A stretch of DNA of 24,677 nt from PALSA-660 sp036508875 (lineage in GTDB: Bacteria; Actinomycetota; Coriobacteriia; Anaerosomatales; PALSA-660). Of the stretch, positions 8,487 to 16,272 are shown one piece after another. The stretch lies in NCBI GenBank assembly GCA_036508875.1, contig DATCGP010000039.1:1-24677 (forward strand), given 5' to 3'. Position 1 is the stretch's first letter; the number at the start of each line of letters is the position of its first letter. The position numbers and the translations under genes were made by a program. The notes beneath the pieces are model-generated. The model was not told where the DNA came from, did no database searches, and saw only the letters and a list, made by a program, of their open reading frames with translations.

Positions 8487-9032
8487 CTAGGGGGCCCAGA
8501 TCGCTTGGGTCTCGGTCCCGGTGGTGTGCGGCGGCTTCACCGTGATGCGTTTGACCTCGCCCGGACAGACGAAGATGACCGAGCCTGTCTTCTTGGAGCC
8601 GGCGGCGATACTTCTGGAGCCTAGGGTGGGCTGGTCGAGCAGAGTGTCGCTCGGCTTCTCGGTGCCCGTCACTCCCTCGATCGTCCAATCGGATTCCGAG
8701 AAGGGCAGGGAGCTCGCGCCCCTGTTCTCGTAGGTCACCGTGATCATGTAGGCGGGCTTGTCCTGCTCGCGGGGGACCCGGGTCCCGCTCGTGACGGTGA
8801 TCCTGAGATCGCCGAACGTGGCCGTCTGCCCGAGACCCAGCTGGCCCGCGGGTGGCGTGGACCGGCTCGCCGTCGCGGTGGTCGTCCCCGTGGCGCTCGG
8901 GGCGGGGCCTTTGGGTGATGTGCCGGCGGTCGAAGCCGGGGACGATGCGGAGCAGGCCGCGACCGCCAGGAGCGCCGCGAGGCCGATCGCCGCGCACGCT
9001 ATGAGTCGGATCCATGTCTTTCTGGGGCGCAT
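8487..9032 (-). CDS. DUF4352-like secreted lipoprotein
   Basis: A 181-residue lipoprotein. The N-terminus has a basic stretch (MRPRKTWIR), a hydrophobic helix and lipobox VAAC with the lipidated Cys27. A Ser/Thr/Pro/Gly-rich linker of about 45 residues follows, then a beta-rich domain beginning LGLGQTATFGDLRITVTSG, with AYMITVTYENRG and a C-terminal VKRITVKPP. This layout matches DUF4352/TelA-type immunoglobulin-like domains of Gram-positive lipoproteins; function is unknown. The start at 9032 is favoured by GGAGGT just upstream. An ATG at 9071 lacks a ribosome site, and the frame further upstream runs through the tRNA gene. It lies between the tRNA and the oxidase operon and ends in its own terminator. 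Confidence 0.75.
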   Translation of the reverse strand: MRPRKTWIRLIACAAIGLAALLAVAACSASSPASTAGTSPKGPAPSATGTTTATASRSTPPAGQLGLGQTATFGDLRITVTSGTRVPREQDKPAYMITVTYENRGASSLPFSESDWTIEGVTGTEKPSDTLLDQPTLGSRSIAAGSKKTGSVIFVCPGEVKRITVKPPHTTGTETQAIWAP

Positions 9033-9159
9033 CCGACCTCCGGTGTCGGGCCTGATCGTGGTGAGCTTCATGCTAGTCGCGCCCGACCCGCCTGCCATCC
9101 GGATCCGACGGGCGGAGCAGCGCGGCGGCCGCGCGCTGCGGCGCGCACCAAGCGAAGTG

Positions 9160-9245
9160 TGGTGCCCGGGGTGGGAGTCGAACCCACACGGGGTTTCCCC
9201 CAAAGGTTTTTGAGACCTCCGCGTCTGCCATTCCGCCACCCGGGC
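9160..9245 (-). tRNA. tRNA-Leu (anticodon CAA)
   Basis: An 86-base tRNA with encoded CCA. The acceptor stem GCCCGGG/CCCGGGC pairs fully, and the discriminator is A. The anticodon loop CTCAAAA gives CAA, which reads UUG. A long variable arm (GGGG-AAA-CCCC type) marks a class II tRNA, and the T arm is GTGGG-TTCGACT-CCCAC. A consensus TATAAT lies about 40 bases upstream on the minus strand. Confidence 0.96.
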
Positions 9246-9283
9246 GCCTGCAGGCGGACGAGAAGGCCCGCCGGGGCAGAGCG

Positions 9284-9289
9284 ATTATA
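9284..9289 (-). promoter_or_regulatory. -10 box of tRNA-Leu promoter
   Basis: Perfect TATAAT on the minus strand, 39 bases upstream of the mature tRNA 5' end. No good -35 hexamer is seen 16-18 bases further upstream (the sequence there is GGTGCG-like), so only the -10 element is called. Confidence 0.65.
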
Positions 9290-9344
9290 GGCGATGTGCG
9301 CGGGAACGCACCTGCACGAATCCTCGCTGGCGGACGGGCTCCCG

Positions 9345-10625
9345 CTAGAGGACACCGCGCGGTCTCCGCGCCTGCTGGGACATGGCGCCCGCCTTTGCCA
9401 TGGCGAAGACCTCGACGAGATCGGCGTCATAGTGCGTCCCGGCGCTCGCGCGCAGCACCCCGATCGCCTCGTCCTCCGAGATGCGCGGCCGGTGCGGACG
9501 GTCCGAGATGAGCGCCACGAACGCGTCGCACACGCTGAGGATGCGGCTTGCGACCGGGATGGCGACGCCGGCGAGCCCGCTGGGGTATCCGGTGCCGTCG
9601 ACGCGCTCGTGATGCGAGCGTATCGCGTCCTGGACGCGCGGACCGAATGCGGCTACACGCGTGAGCTCCGCACCGTGCTCGGGATGCGTCTTCAGCACCG
9701 CAAGCTCTGCGGGCTCGAGGCGCCGCGGCGTGGTGAGGATCGACTCCGGCACGGTGAGCATCCCCACGTCGTGCAGCAGCCCGGCGGTGCGGAGGTCCTC
9801 GAGCTCGTCGTCGGGCATCGCCATGGACCGGCCGACCGCCACCGCATAGTTCGCGACGCGTTCCGAGTACGCGCCGTATTCGGGGAGGCGCTTTTCCACG
9901 AGGTCGATCATCATCTGCAGCGTGCCGGAGAGCCGGTTGCGTACGTCCGCCAGCAGCTCACGGTTCTCCATCGACAGCTCGACGATGCGCGCCACCAGGC
10001 TGAGCCCGTCGAGGTCATCTGCGGAGAACGGCCCGCCGCGGCGCCAGAGCACGACCACGTGCTTGAGCTGTCCACGGATCCTGAGCGGGATCGTCAGGGT
10101 GCTGGAACCGTCGTCCTCAAGCTCGTCGGCAACGGCACGGCCGGCGCTGACGGTGCGAAGCGCCACACGAAGGACACTCGCCTGCGCGTCGGCGCGCTCG
10201 ACCCCCTCAGCGGTGACGATCGTGAGATCGTCGCCGACCAGCGCGGCGGCCTCTGCACCGTAGCGCGCGAGCGATTCCTCGAGCAGCGCGCGGAGCCCCG
10301 CGCCCTCCGGCATCGACGTCATCAGCGCCGCGGCGTGGCGAGCGAACGAGAGCCGTTCGTGGGCAGCGACCTCGCTAGCGAACGCGACTTCGTACGCCTC
10401 GGCCCGTTCACGGGCGGCCCGGTTCGACCGCAGCTGGCGGATGGCCGCGAAACCGGTGGAGGCGACGAGGCAGGCCGATGCGACCGTCATGTAGTAGGGG
10501 TCCACGCCGCCGCTGTCGGAAAGTCCTTGGATCGCGAGCGCCGTCACGGCCAGGGCTGAGGCGGTGACCGCCGCCCACGCGGCGATGTCGGAGGCAATGC
10601 TTGGTTTGATGGGGACGCGTTCCAT
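9345..10625 (-). CDS. Membrane HD-GYP domain protein with GAF-like sensor
   Basis: A 426-residue signalling protein. Two N-terminal helices (about 12-33 and 45-63) lead into a short coiled region, a GAF-like domain (about 95-215) and a C-terminal HD-GYP domain (about 225-415). HD-GYP proteins are usually c-di-GMP phosphodiesterases. Seen: LLHDVG (His285, Asp286), HPEHG (His314), HHERVDGTGYPSGL (His338/339, GTGYP 344-348) and CDAF (Asp367). Two usual positions differ: the first HS.RV motif is YSERV (Tyr253 for His), and the HDIGK lysine is Met289. Activity may be altered. The start at 10625 is chosen for GGAGGA seven bases upstream; an in-frame ATG at 10682 is less likely. It is divergent from the PdtaS-like kinase gene. 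Confidence 0.88.
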   Translation of the reverse strand: MERVPIKPSIASDIAAWAAVTASALAVTALAIQGLSDSGGVDPYYMTVASACLVASTGFAAIRQLRSNRAARERAEAYEVAFASEVAAHERLSFARHAAALMTSMPEGAGLRALLEESLARYGAEAAALVGDDLTIVTAEGVERADAQASVLRVALRTVSAGRAVADELEDDGSSTLTIPLRIRGQLKHVVVLWRRGGPFSADDLDGLSLVARIVELSMENRELLADVRNRLSGTLQMMIDLVEKRLPEYGAYSERVANYAVAVGRSMAMPDDELEDLRTAGLLHDVGMLTVPESILTTPRRLEPAELAVLKTHPEHGAELTRVAAFGPRVQDAIRSHHERVDGTGYPSGLAGVAIPVASRILSVCDAFVALISDRPHRPRISEDEAIGVLRASAGTHYDADLVEVFAMAKAGAMSQQARRPRGVL

Positions 10626-10820
10626 CCTCGTATCCTCCAACGCAGTGCATCGCGGGCAGACGTGTCGGTTGGCATCGCGCATCGCTCGTGCGGCCTACAC
10701 GCACGATACGACGAACCCGCACCGAGTGCGACAGCGAGGCGGCGGCTCGCGCTTGGACTCGTGTGGCGAGCAGCCCGGAAGGTCGGGCGATGCGGCGCGT
10801 GAGCGACAGCATCGCTACGC

Positions 10821-10826
10821 TAGAAT
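10821..10826 (+). promoter_or_regulatory. Putative -10 box giving a leaderless kinase mRNA
   Basis: TAGAAT lies only six bases before the kinase ATG at 10833, so the expected transcription start falls at or next to the start codon. No ribosome binding site is present. The -35 region is poor. The nine bases GCTAGAATC recur at the glutamate synthase operon promoter (19186-19194). Confidence 0.5.
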
Positions 10827-10832
10827 CGCGGC

Positions 10833-12233
10833 ATGGACATCCTCGAGAAACTGACAGCGGACCTTTCGGAACCCTCGCGCGCGCACCTCGTCAACATCGC
10901 GACGAACCTGCAACTCGTCGCGGACCTCGGGTACGCGGATGTCGCGCTGGCGGTCGCGCCAGCGGACGGCGCGGCGACGGTCGTCGCAGACGCACGCCCG
11001 ATGACCGCGGTCGCGGCCGTCGCGGGTTCACGTGTCGGCAGGGAACTCCCGGAGGATGAAGAGGAGGCGCACGAGGCGCTTCGCACCGGCGCGCCGGTAG
11101 CGGGGGAGCGTCGGCGCACCACCCGCGGCATCCAGTACACCACGTCGGCGACGCCTGTCGGAAGGCCGCCGTTCGGCGTGCTGCTGCGGGACCTCACGCA
11201 GCAGGTCGCGGACGCGCCGGGAACGATGGAGAGCCAGTTCATGGCGCTGGCCACCGATCTGCTCGACGTCATGGGCAAGCGTCCGCTCCTTGCCATCGAC
11301 ACTGGCGCGCCGTTCTCCACCACCCGCATCGCGGGCGATGGCGTGATGCGTGTCGACGGCGCGGGACGCATCGCCTACGCAAGCCCGAACGCGGTGAACA
11401 TCATGCGCCTCGCGGGCGTTGACGGCCCGCTCGGAGGGACCGCCGCGGTCTCGCTGCCCGGCGGAGCGATCGCGGTGGGTCCGGTGATTCGCAGCGAAGG
11501 CGCGCTCAAGACCGAGGTCGCGGCCGGCGGACGCGTGCTGCTGTACCGCGTGATCGCTCTCGAACCGGGCGCGGCGCTGCTGGTCGAGGACATCACCGAC
11601 GCGCGGCGCCGCGACGCGGAACTCAAGGTCAAGGAAGCCACCATCCGCGAGGTCCACCATCGCGTGAAGAACAACCTGCAGACGATCTCGTCCCTGCTCC
11701 GGATCCAGGCCCGACGCTCGACTTCGGAAGAGGCGTCACGCGCGCTCGCGGAAGCTGTCGAGCGCGTCGGGTCGATGGCGGTCGTGCACGAGATGCTGTC
11801 CTCGTCCACCGACGAGAAGGTCGCCTTCGCGGATGTCGCGAAGACGGTGGTCGACCTCGTGCGGCAGGGGCTTGCGGGGTCCGCGGGTACCCTCCGCGTG
11901 TCAGTCCAAGGAACGATGGGCGAGGTCCCGGCGGCGGTCGCCACGTCGCTCGCGCTCGTGACCGCCGAGCTCGTACACAACGCGATCGAGCACGGCTACG
12001 GGCCGGGAGAGACCGGCAACGTCACCGTGACACTGAAGCGGCCGCGCGGAGAGCTGCGCCTGCTGGTGCACGACGATGGCAGCGGACTGCCTGAGGACTT
12101 CGACATCGAGGACTCCGCGCACCTCGGACTGGCGATCGTGCGCACGATCGTGGAGGACGACCTGCATGGTACCCTCGCGTTCCGCGGCGGCCGGGGAACG
12201 ACCGTCGCGGTCACCGTCCCGGTAGAGGAGTAG
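10833..12233 (+). CDS. pdtaS: PdtaS-like sensor histidine kinase (GAF-PAS-HisKA_2-HATPase)
   Basis: A 466-residue soluble sensor kinase without membrane helices. The order matches mycobacterial PdtaS: N-terminal GAF-like domain (about 5-155), PAS-like domain (about 158-262), HisKA_2 dimerisation helix with VHHRVKNNLQTISSLL (His275/His276) and a HATPase domain. The latter has N-box ELVHNAIEHGYG, G1 HDDGSGLP and G2 LGLAIVRTIV. Such kinases phosphorylate an ANTAR response regulator, and the gene for one starts ten bases downstream. The ligand sensed is unknown; in relatives, metals, nitric oxide or nitrogen-related cues are reported. The start codon has no ribosome site and a -10-like box close by, so translation is probably leaderless. 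Confidence 0.92.
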   Translation: MDILEKLTADLSEPSRAHLVNIATNLQLVADLGYADVALAVAPADGAATVVADARPMTAVAAVAGSRVGRELPEDEEEAHEALRTGAPVAGERRRTTRGIQYTTSATPVGRPPFGVLLRDLTQQVADAPGTMESQFMALATDLLDVMGKRPLLAIDTGAPFSTTRIAGDGVMRVDGAGRIAYASPNAVNIMRLAGVDGPLGGTAAVSLPGGAIAVGPVIRSEGALKTEVAAGGRVLLYRVIALEPGAALLVEDITDARRRDAELKVKEATIREVHHRVKNNLQTISSLLRIQARRSTSEEASRALAEAVERVGSMAVVHEMLSSSTDEKVAFADVAKTVVDLVRQGLAGSAGTLRVSVQGTMGEVPAAVATSLALVTAELVHNAIEHGYGPGETGNVTVTLKRPRGELRLLVHDDGSGLPEDFDIEDSAHLGLAIVRTIVEDDLHGTLAFRGGRGTTVAVTVPVEE

Positions 12234-12243
12234 CGCCGACACG

Positions 12244-12825
12244 ATGCGGGTGCTCATCGCAGAAGACGAAGCGCTCATCCGCATGGATATGCGGGAGATG
12301 CTGATCGAGGAGGGGCACGAGGTCGTCGGCGAGGCTGCGAACGGTGCCGAGGCGATCGAGCTTGCCCGCGAGCTGAAGCCCGAGGTGATCTTCATGGACG
12401 TGAAGATGCCGGGCATGGACGGCATCGCCGCGGCCGCGGTGATCGGCGCGGAGCGGATCGCGCCCGTCGTCATGGTCACCGCCTTCTCGCAGGCCAAGTA
12501 CGTCGAGGACGCCTCGACGGCCGGCGCGATGGGCTATCTGGTCAAGCCGTTCTCGAAGAAGGACATCCTGCCGGCCATGGCGATCGCCTCCGCTCGCTTC
12601 GCCGAGGCCCGCGCGCTTGAGGACGAGGTCGCCGACCTCGGCGAGCGGCTCGAGACCCGCAAGGCGGTCGAGAAGGCCAAGGGTTTGCTGATGGCGCAGG
12701 GCGTGAGCGAGGCCGACGCGTTCCGCCGTCTGCAGAAGCTCGCGATGGACCGCCGCAAGTCGTTGCGGGATGTGGCCGAAGCGGTGCTCATGGCTGCCGA
12801 GGCGCAGTCACCGGACAGGGAGTAG
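12244..12825 (+). CDS. pdtaR: ANTAR-domain response regulator (PdtaR-like antiterminator)
   Basis: A 193-residue RNA-binding response regulator. Receiver domain 1-118: acidic Glu8/Asp9, phospho-acceptor Asp52 in FMDVKMPGMDG, Thr79 and Lys101. A coiled-coil linker (about 119-138) joins it to the ANTAR domain (about 139-187), with RKAVEKAKGLLMAQG, then SEADAFRRLQKLAMDRR and LRDVAEAVL. Known ANTAR proteins (EutV, NasR, PdtaR) dimerise when activated and bind paired RNA hairpins with six-base loops, blocking a terminator. The gene is co-transcribed with the kinase. A matching two-hairpin leader sits before the glutamate synthase operon at 19201-19281, making this protein the best candidate regulator there; that link is inference. 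Confidence 0.95.
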   Translation: MRVLIAEDEALIRMDMREMLIEEGHEVVGEAANGAEAIELARELKPEVIFMDVKMPGMDGIAAAAVIGAERIAPVVMVTAFSQAKYVEDASTAGAMGYLVKPFSKKDILPAMAIASARFAEARALEDEVADLGERLETRKAVEKAKGLLMAQGVSEADAFRRLQKLAMDRRKSLRDVAEAVLMAAEAQSPDRE

Positions 12826-12827
12826 GA

Positions 12828-13481
12828 ATGCTGGATCGGCTCGATCGCATCTCCGATCGCACGGCGTACCTGTTCGTGGCGCTCGGCCTCGGCATATCGC
12901 TGGTTGCGGCGTTCATGGCGCCGCAGGAAGCGCAGCTGGGCGCATGGGTCCGCCTCGTCATCTGGCACGGGATGCTGAAGTGGGCCTGCATCGTCGGCAT
13001 CTTCGGCATGGGCATCGTTGCCGTCGCATATCTCGTCCGCGGCAGCGACCGTGTCTACGAGTGGGCGCGCGCCCTGCAGGTGGCCCTTCTCCCGCTGTGG
13101 GTGTTCGCGGTCTTCATCGGGACGATCGCGGCTCGCCTCATCTGGAACTCCTGGCAGCTCGGTGAACGGCGCATGGTGATGAGCGTGGCTTACACCGCGG
13201 TTGCGGCGATCGCACTTCTGGTGGCGTTGTTCGTGGACAAGCGCCGCGTCGGCGCGATCGGACAGGTCGTCACCGCGATCGCGATGGCGGTGGGTCTGGC
13301 GTGGATCGAGCTCGGGCCTGCCGGGGACGACGTGCATCCCGCGTCGGCGGTCATGTCGTCGCCGGACATCGCCTTCAAGGTCTACGCGTTCATCATGATG
13401 GGCGGCTGTCTGCTGGTGGTCCTCGCGCTCGCGGTGCCTGTCAGGCGCTGGCTGGCACGGTCGGAGACCGCCGACTCGTAG
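12828..13481 (+). CDS. Six-helix membrane protein, function unknown
   Basis: A 217-residue protein with six predicted helices (about 12-30, 47-69, 80-104, 118-136, 141-161 and 180-205) and short charged loops. I do not recognise the family. His47 at the head of helix 2 (VIWHGMLKW) and His170 before helix 6 (DDVHPASAVMSSPD) could be ligands, and the layout recalls heme-handling CcmC/CcsA proteins. The WXWD-type heme signature is absent, however, so this stays a guess. The ATG at 12828 is two bases after the ANTAR regulator stop with AGGGAG upstream, so it belongs to the same operon. Membership suggests it shares the signal or output of the two-component pair. Confidence 0.72.
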   Translation: MLDRLDRISDRTAYLFVALGLGISLVAAFMAPQEAQLGAWVRLVIWHGMLKWACIVGIFGMGIVAVAYLVRGSDRVYEWARALQVALLPLWVFAVFIGTIAARLIWNSWQLGERRMVMSVAYTAVAAIALLVALFVDKRRVGAIGQVVTAIAMAVGLAWIELGPAGDDVHPASAVMSSPDIAFKVYAFIMMGGCLLVVLALAVPVRRWLARSETADS

Positions 13482-13510
13482 CGCGCTAGGCTCGCCCCAT
13501 CCGGGGAATC

Positions 13511-13526
13511 TTCGCCCCGAGGCGAA
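13511..13526 (+). terminator. Weak hairpin after the kinase/ANTAR operon
   Basis: TTCGCC (13511-13516), loop CCGA, GGCGAA (13521-13526), about 30 bases after the membrane-protein stop. No T-tract follows, so it could be a processing site or a poor terminator. Confidence 0.3.
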
Positions 13527-13559
13527 TCGCCGTCCGTGTGTCCATGGGGAGGAAGAACG

Positions 13560-13973
13560 ATGTCTGCCACGTCGCAGGGTTCGCATGATGACTGGCGCGC
13601 ACGTCGCCACGGGGGAGAGACGGCGAGTTGGGTCGTCGGCGTCATCCTCATCCTCCTTGGTGTCGCGTTCATGCTCGAACGCGCGGGGATCTTCGTGCTC
13701 ACCGGCAACTGGTGGTCGGTCTTCATCTACCTCGCAGCGGCGGCGTGCTTCGTGAACGCGTGGCGCTCGTATCGAGCGAAAGGCGAGGTCCGCACCGCGG
13801 CGGGCGGTTCGCTGACCTGGGGGCTCGTGCTGACGGCCATCGCGACGATCTTCCTTCTCGACCTCGAATGGAACATGTGGTGGCCGGCGTTGCTCATCGC
13901 GCTCGGCGTGGGCATGGTGCTCAGCAGTTGGCTCAGGAACATGACCGGGAAGTCGGAGGGCGGCACCCAGTAG
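13560..13973 (+). CDS. LiaI/LiaF-type (DUF5668-like) membrane protein
   Basis: A 137-residue protein with four predicted helices (about 22-39, 50-68, 85-100 and 106-123). The motif LLDLEWNMWWPALLIALGVGMVL resembles the W-P-x-hydrophobic repeat of the LiaI/LiaF-like transmembrane region, found in membrane-stress proteins of Gram-positive bacteria. No C-terminal LiaF beta domain is present, so only the membrane part exists. The ATG at 13560 is chosen because GGGGAGGAAG ends about six bases upstream; a GTG at 13536 would add eight residues upstream of this site and is rejected. Function is not established. Confidence 0.72.
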   Translation: MSATSQGSHDDWRARRHGGETASWVVGVILILLGVAFMLERAGIFVLTGNWWSVFIYLAAAACFVNAWRSYRAKGEVRTAAGGSLTWGLVLTAIATIFLLDLEWNMWWPALLIALGVGMVLSSWLRNMTGKSEGGTQ

Positions 13974-14076
13974 TCGTGGTCTGCGCGGCGGAGTCCTTCG
14001 AAATGACGCGAACGCGCGGGGGGCGGGCTCGCGTCCAAGCATGACGAAGGCGACTTCTGACAGGGGGGAGTGCGCG

Positions 14077-15366
14077 ATGGAACGCCGCATCTGGTTCGCG
14101 ATCGTCGGCTGTTTGTCCCTGGGCGCGGGCGCGGCAGCGCTTTCGGGCTGCACAACACCCGCCGCGCTCGGCACCGAGCTCGTGTCCGGCGGGAAGCCGG
14201 CGATGGTCGCGTCAGCCGCGGTCGGCGAGCAACTGCCGCCCGCGATCAACGCCTTCGGCCTTGGCCTGCTCAAGGCCACTGCGGCCGCAGCCGAACCGAA
14301 CGGAAACGTGGTCGTCTCTCCACTCTCGGTGCACGCCGCGCTGTCGATGACGGCCAACGGAGCGGTCGGGGACACGTTGAAGGAGATGCGCACCGTCCTG
14401 CGCACCGACGCGATGGATCCGGCAGATGCGAACGCCCAGTGGGCAGCCTTGCTGGCCGGGCTCGCATCGCGGAGCCCTGAGCAGGAGCTGGACATCGCGA
14501 ACGCGCTGTTCGCGAACAAGAGCGTCGTGTTCAAGCAGCCGTTCCTCGACGCGGACCGCGACTACTTCGGCGCGCAGATCTCCGAGTACGATCCTGCGAA
14601 GGACGACGTCCTCGGGATCGTGAACGGATGGGTGTCCAAGAACACCAAAGGGATGATCCCGAAGATCCTCGACACCGTCGACCCGAACGCGATCCTCTAC
14701 CTCGCGAACGCCGTGTACTTCAAGGGCGATTGGGTGACGCCGTTCGCGCACGAGTCCACCTCGAAGGACAAGTTCACACGCGCGGACGGGACCACGGTCG
14801 GCGTAGACATGATGCGCATGTCCGAACGACTGCCGTACGCCGAGAACGCCACGATGCAGGCGACGAAGCTGCTGTACAAGGGCTTGGACACCTCGTTCTA
14901 CGTGATGCTCCCGCGCCCGGGTGTGAGCCTGGACGCGGCGCGCGCCAGCCTCGAGGGCATGGGCTTCTCGGATATGCGGGCCCAGATGATGGATCCGAAC
15001 CTGGGCGAAGTGATCCTGGCCCTGCCGAAGCTGAACACCTCGTTCGGGACGACCCTTAACCAGCCGCTCATCGATATGGGGATGCCGAAGGCGTTCGACA
15101 GCAAGCAGGCCGACTTCTCCGGGATGGCCGGCCTCGACGTGCCGATCTGGATCGGCCGGGTGCTGCACAAGACGAAGGTCATCGTGGACGAGAAGGGGAC
15201 CGAGGCGGCCGCCGCGACCGTTGTGGAGATGACCGCCGGGACGGCAGCACCGGGAGAGATGCAGATCCCTGAGATCATATGCGATCGGCCGTACCTGTTC
15301 TCCATAGTCGACGAGAAGACCGGCACGATGCTGTTCCTCGGCGAGGTCGGCGACCCGACGAAGTAG
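14077..15366 (+). CDS. Lipoprotein serpin (inhibitory-type)
   Basis: A 429-residue serpin, a suicide inhibitor of serine proteases. It begins with a lipoprotein signal (MERRIWFAIVGCLSLGAGAA, lipobox LSGC, Cys25) and should be anchored on the outer face of the membrane. Serpin landmarks: VVSPLSVHAALSMTANGA, LYLANAVYFKGDWVTPF, and near the C-terminus CDRPYLFSIVDEKTGTMLFLGEVGDPT. The reactive-loop hinge at 372-381 (EKGTEAAAAT) has small residues at P12-P9, which known inhibitory serpins need for loop insertion. Aligned to alpha-1-antitrypsin, P1 falls near Gly388 (TAGT), suggesting an elastase- or subtilisin-like target; this position is uncertain. The start at 14077 follows GGGGGGAG; the in-frame ATG at 14041 would hide the signal peptide. 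Confidence 0.93.
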   Translation: MERRIWFAIVGCLSLGAGAAALSGCTTPAALGTELVSGGKPAMVASAAVGEQLPPAINAFGLGLLKATAAAAEPNGNVVVSPLSVHAALSMTANGAVGDTLKEMRTVLRTDAMDPADANAQWAALLAGLASRSPEQELDIANALFANKSVVFKQPFLDADRDYFGAQISEYDPAKDDVLGIVNGWVSKNTKGMIPKILDTVDPNAILYLANAVYFKGDWVTPFAHESTSKDKFTRADGTTVGVDMMRMSERLPYAENATMQATKLLYKGLDTSFYVMLPRPGVSLDAARASLEGMGFSDMRAQMMDPNLGEVILALPKLNTSFGTTLNQPLIDMGMPKAFDSKQADFSGMAGLDVPIWIGRVLHKTKVIVDEKGTEAAAATVVEMTAGTAAPGEMQIPEIICDRPYLFSIVDEKTGTMLFLGEVGDPTK

Positions 15367-15402
15367 GCGCCGCCATTCGCCCCTGAGCGTGACCTCGAAG
15401 AA

Positions 15403-15430
15403 GGGCCGGGACCCGATCGGGTCCCGGCCC
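15403..15430. terminator. Bidirectional terminator hairpin
   Basis: A perfect 12-base stem (15403-15414 with 15419-15430) around loop GATC. It lies between the converging serpin and secreted-protein genes. The flanks are TCAGTGTTCG on the plus side and TTCTTCGAGG on the minus side, so it can serve both, more convincingly for the minus strand. Confidence 0.8.
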
Positions 15431-15452
15431 TCAGTGTTCGTGAAGCGGTCGC

Positions 15453-16145
15453 CTAGCGGCGGGGTCCGCTGCCCATCATGCCGGACGTGGAGCCACCCAT
15501 CATGCCGCCGGGGGTGCCGGCGGACGCCGGAGGACCGGCGGGCGTGGTGACGATGGGGCCGGTGGTCGTGCCGGGATCAGTGACGACGGGGGCCACGGAT
15601 GTCATGTGGCGCGGGCGCGGGCCGGTCGTGGTCCTACCGGTCGTGGTACCCATCATCCCGCCTGTGCCGCGCGGGCCGACCGTTGGTGTGGTCATCACAC
15701 CGGGGCCCGGGGTGAAGGTCGCGACACGCGAACCGTTGGCGCCCATGGGCGCCGCGTTCAGCATCGTCTCGACGGCTGCGCGCATGCGGTCCAGAATGGC
15801 CTGTTCCTGGGCGCCGGTCATCGTACCGGCCGCGACGAGCGAATCGAGCTGTGCCTGGCGCGCGGCCACGACCTGGTCGACGACGGCCGAGGGATCCACG
15901 CCGTTGTCGCTGGCGATCTGGGCGAACGACGTTTCCTGCGTGTGGAGGGCCATGATGTCCTGCACCGACAGACCGGTCAGCTTGGCGAGCACCGCGACCG
16001 GGCTGGTGCCGCCGATCATCGTGCCCGCGTAGGCGGCGTTCGTCCGCGCCTGACGGTTCGCGGCGCTGGCGATGCCGATGCCGCCGAGCGTGAGTCCGGC
16101 CACGAGCGCGCCGATCACGAGGATCGCGACTCTGCTTCTCTTCAT
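15453..16145 (-). CDS. Secreted protein with helical domain and Met/Gly-rich tail
   Basis: A 230-residue exported protein. A signal peptide (about 1-28, cleavage near ASA-AN) precedes a helical domain (about 45-132). That domain contains LAKLTGLSVQDIMALHTQ, ETSFAQIASDNGVDPSAVV and an Ala/Arg-rich helix, then AAGTMTGAQEQAILDRM; it resembles small DUF2680-like secreted domains. The rest (about 140-230) is low-complexity, rich in Gly, Thr, Pro and Met with GGMMG repeats. No enzyme motif is visible. It lies downstream of the ECF sigma gene but has its own promoter-like motif (16233-16260) identical in layout to that of the sigma gene. It is probably a direct sigma target. AAGGTG lies upstream of the ATG. 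Confidence 0.72.
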   Translation of the reverse strand: MKRSRVAILVIGALVAGLTLGGIGIASAANRQARTNAAYAGTMIGGTSPVAVLAKLTGLSVQDIMALHTQETSFAQIASDNGVDPSAVVDQVVAARQAQLDSLVAAGTMTGAQEQAILDRMRAAVETMLNAAPMGANGSRVATFTPGPGVMTTPTVGPRGTGGMMGTTTGRTTTGPRPRHMTSVAPVVTDPGTTTGPIVTTPAGPPASAGTPGGMMGGSTSGMMGSGPRR

Positions 16146-16232
16146 CTACGTGCACCTTCTTCCGTGACTTCCGGATGCAACGAGTTCGGCACCGGTTCTT
16201 GGAGGTCCGAGCCGCTTGGGCGACTCGGGAGG

Positions 16233-16260
16233 TAGGACGCGGGGGAGGGCGGAACCTTAC
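16233..16260 (-). promoter_or_regulatory. ECF-type promoter motif before the secreted-protein gene
   Basis: On the minus strand, GTAAGGTT (16260-16253), 13 bases, then CGTCCTA (16239-16233). The same pair with the same 13-base gap precedes the sigma factor gene. A CGTC -10 element is typical of ECF promoters. The start codon is about 85 bases further on. Confidence 0.6.
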
Positions 16261-16272
16261 AGAACTCGTCCG

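Noticed and set aside
8296..9015. Upstream extension of the ccoN frame
   Set aside because: It overlaps the lipoprotein gene in another frame and gives an Arg/Gly/His-rich sequence with no family match; the ccoN homology begins near 8295.
9160..9239. N-terminal extension of the lipoprotein frame (starting MAEWQTRRSQKPLGE)
   Set aside because: This is the translation of the tRNA-Leu gene, not protein coding.
12534..14534. 666-codon open frame on the minus strand
   Set aside because: It runs antisense across four convincing plus-strand genes and has no recognisable domain.
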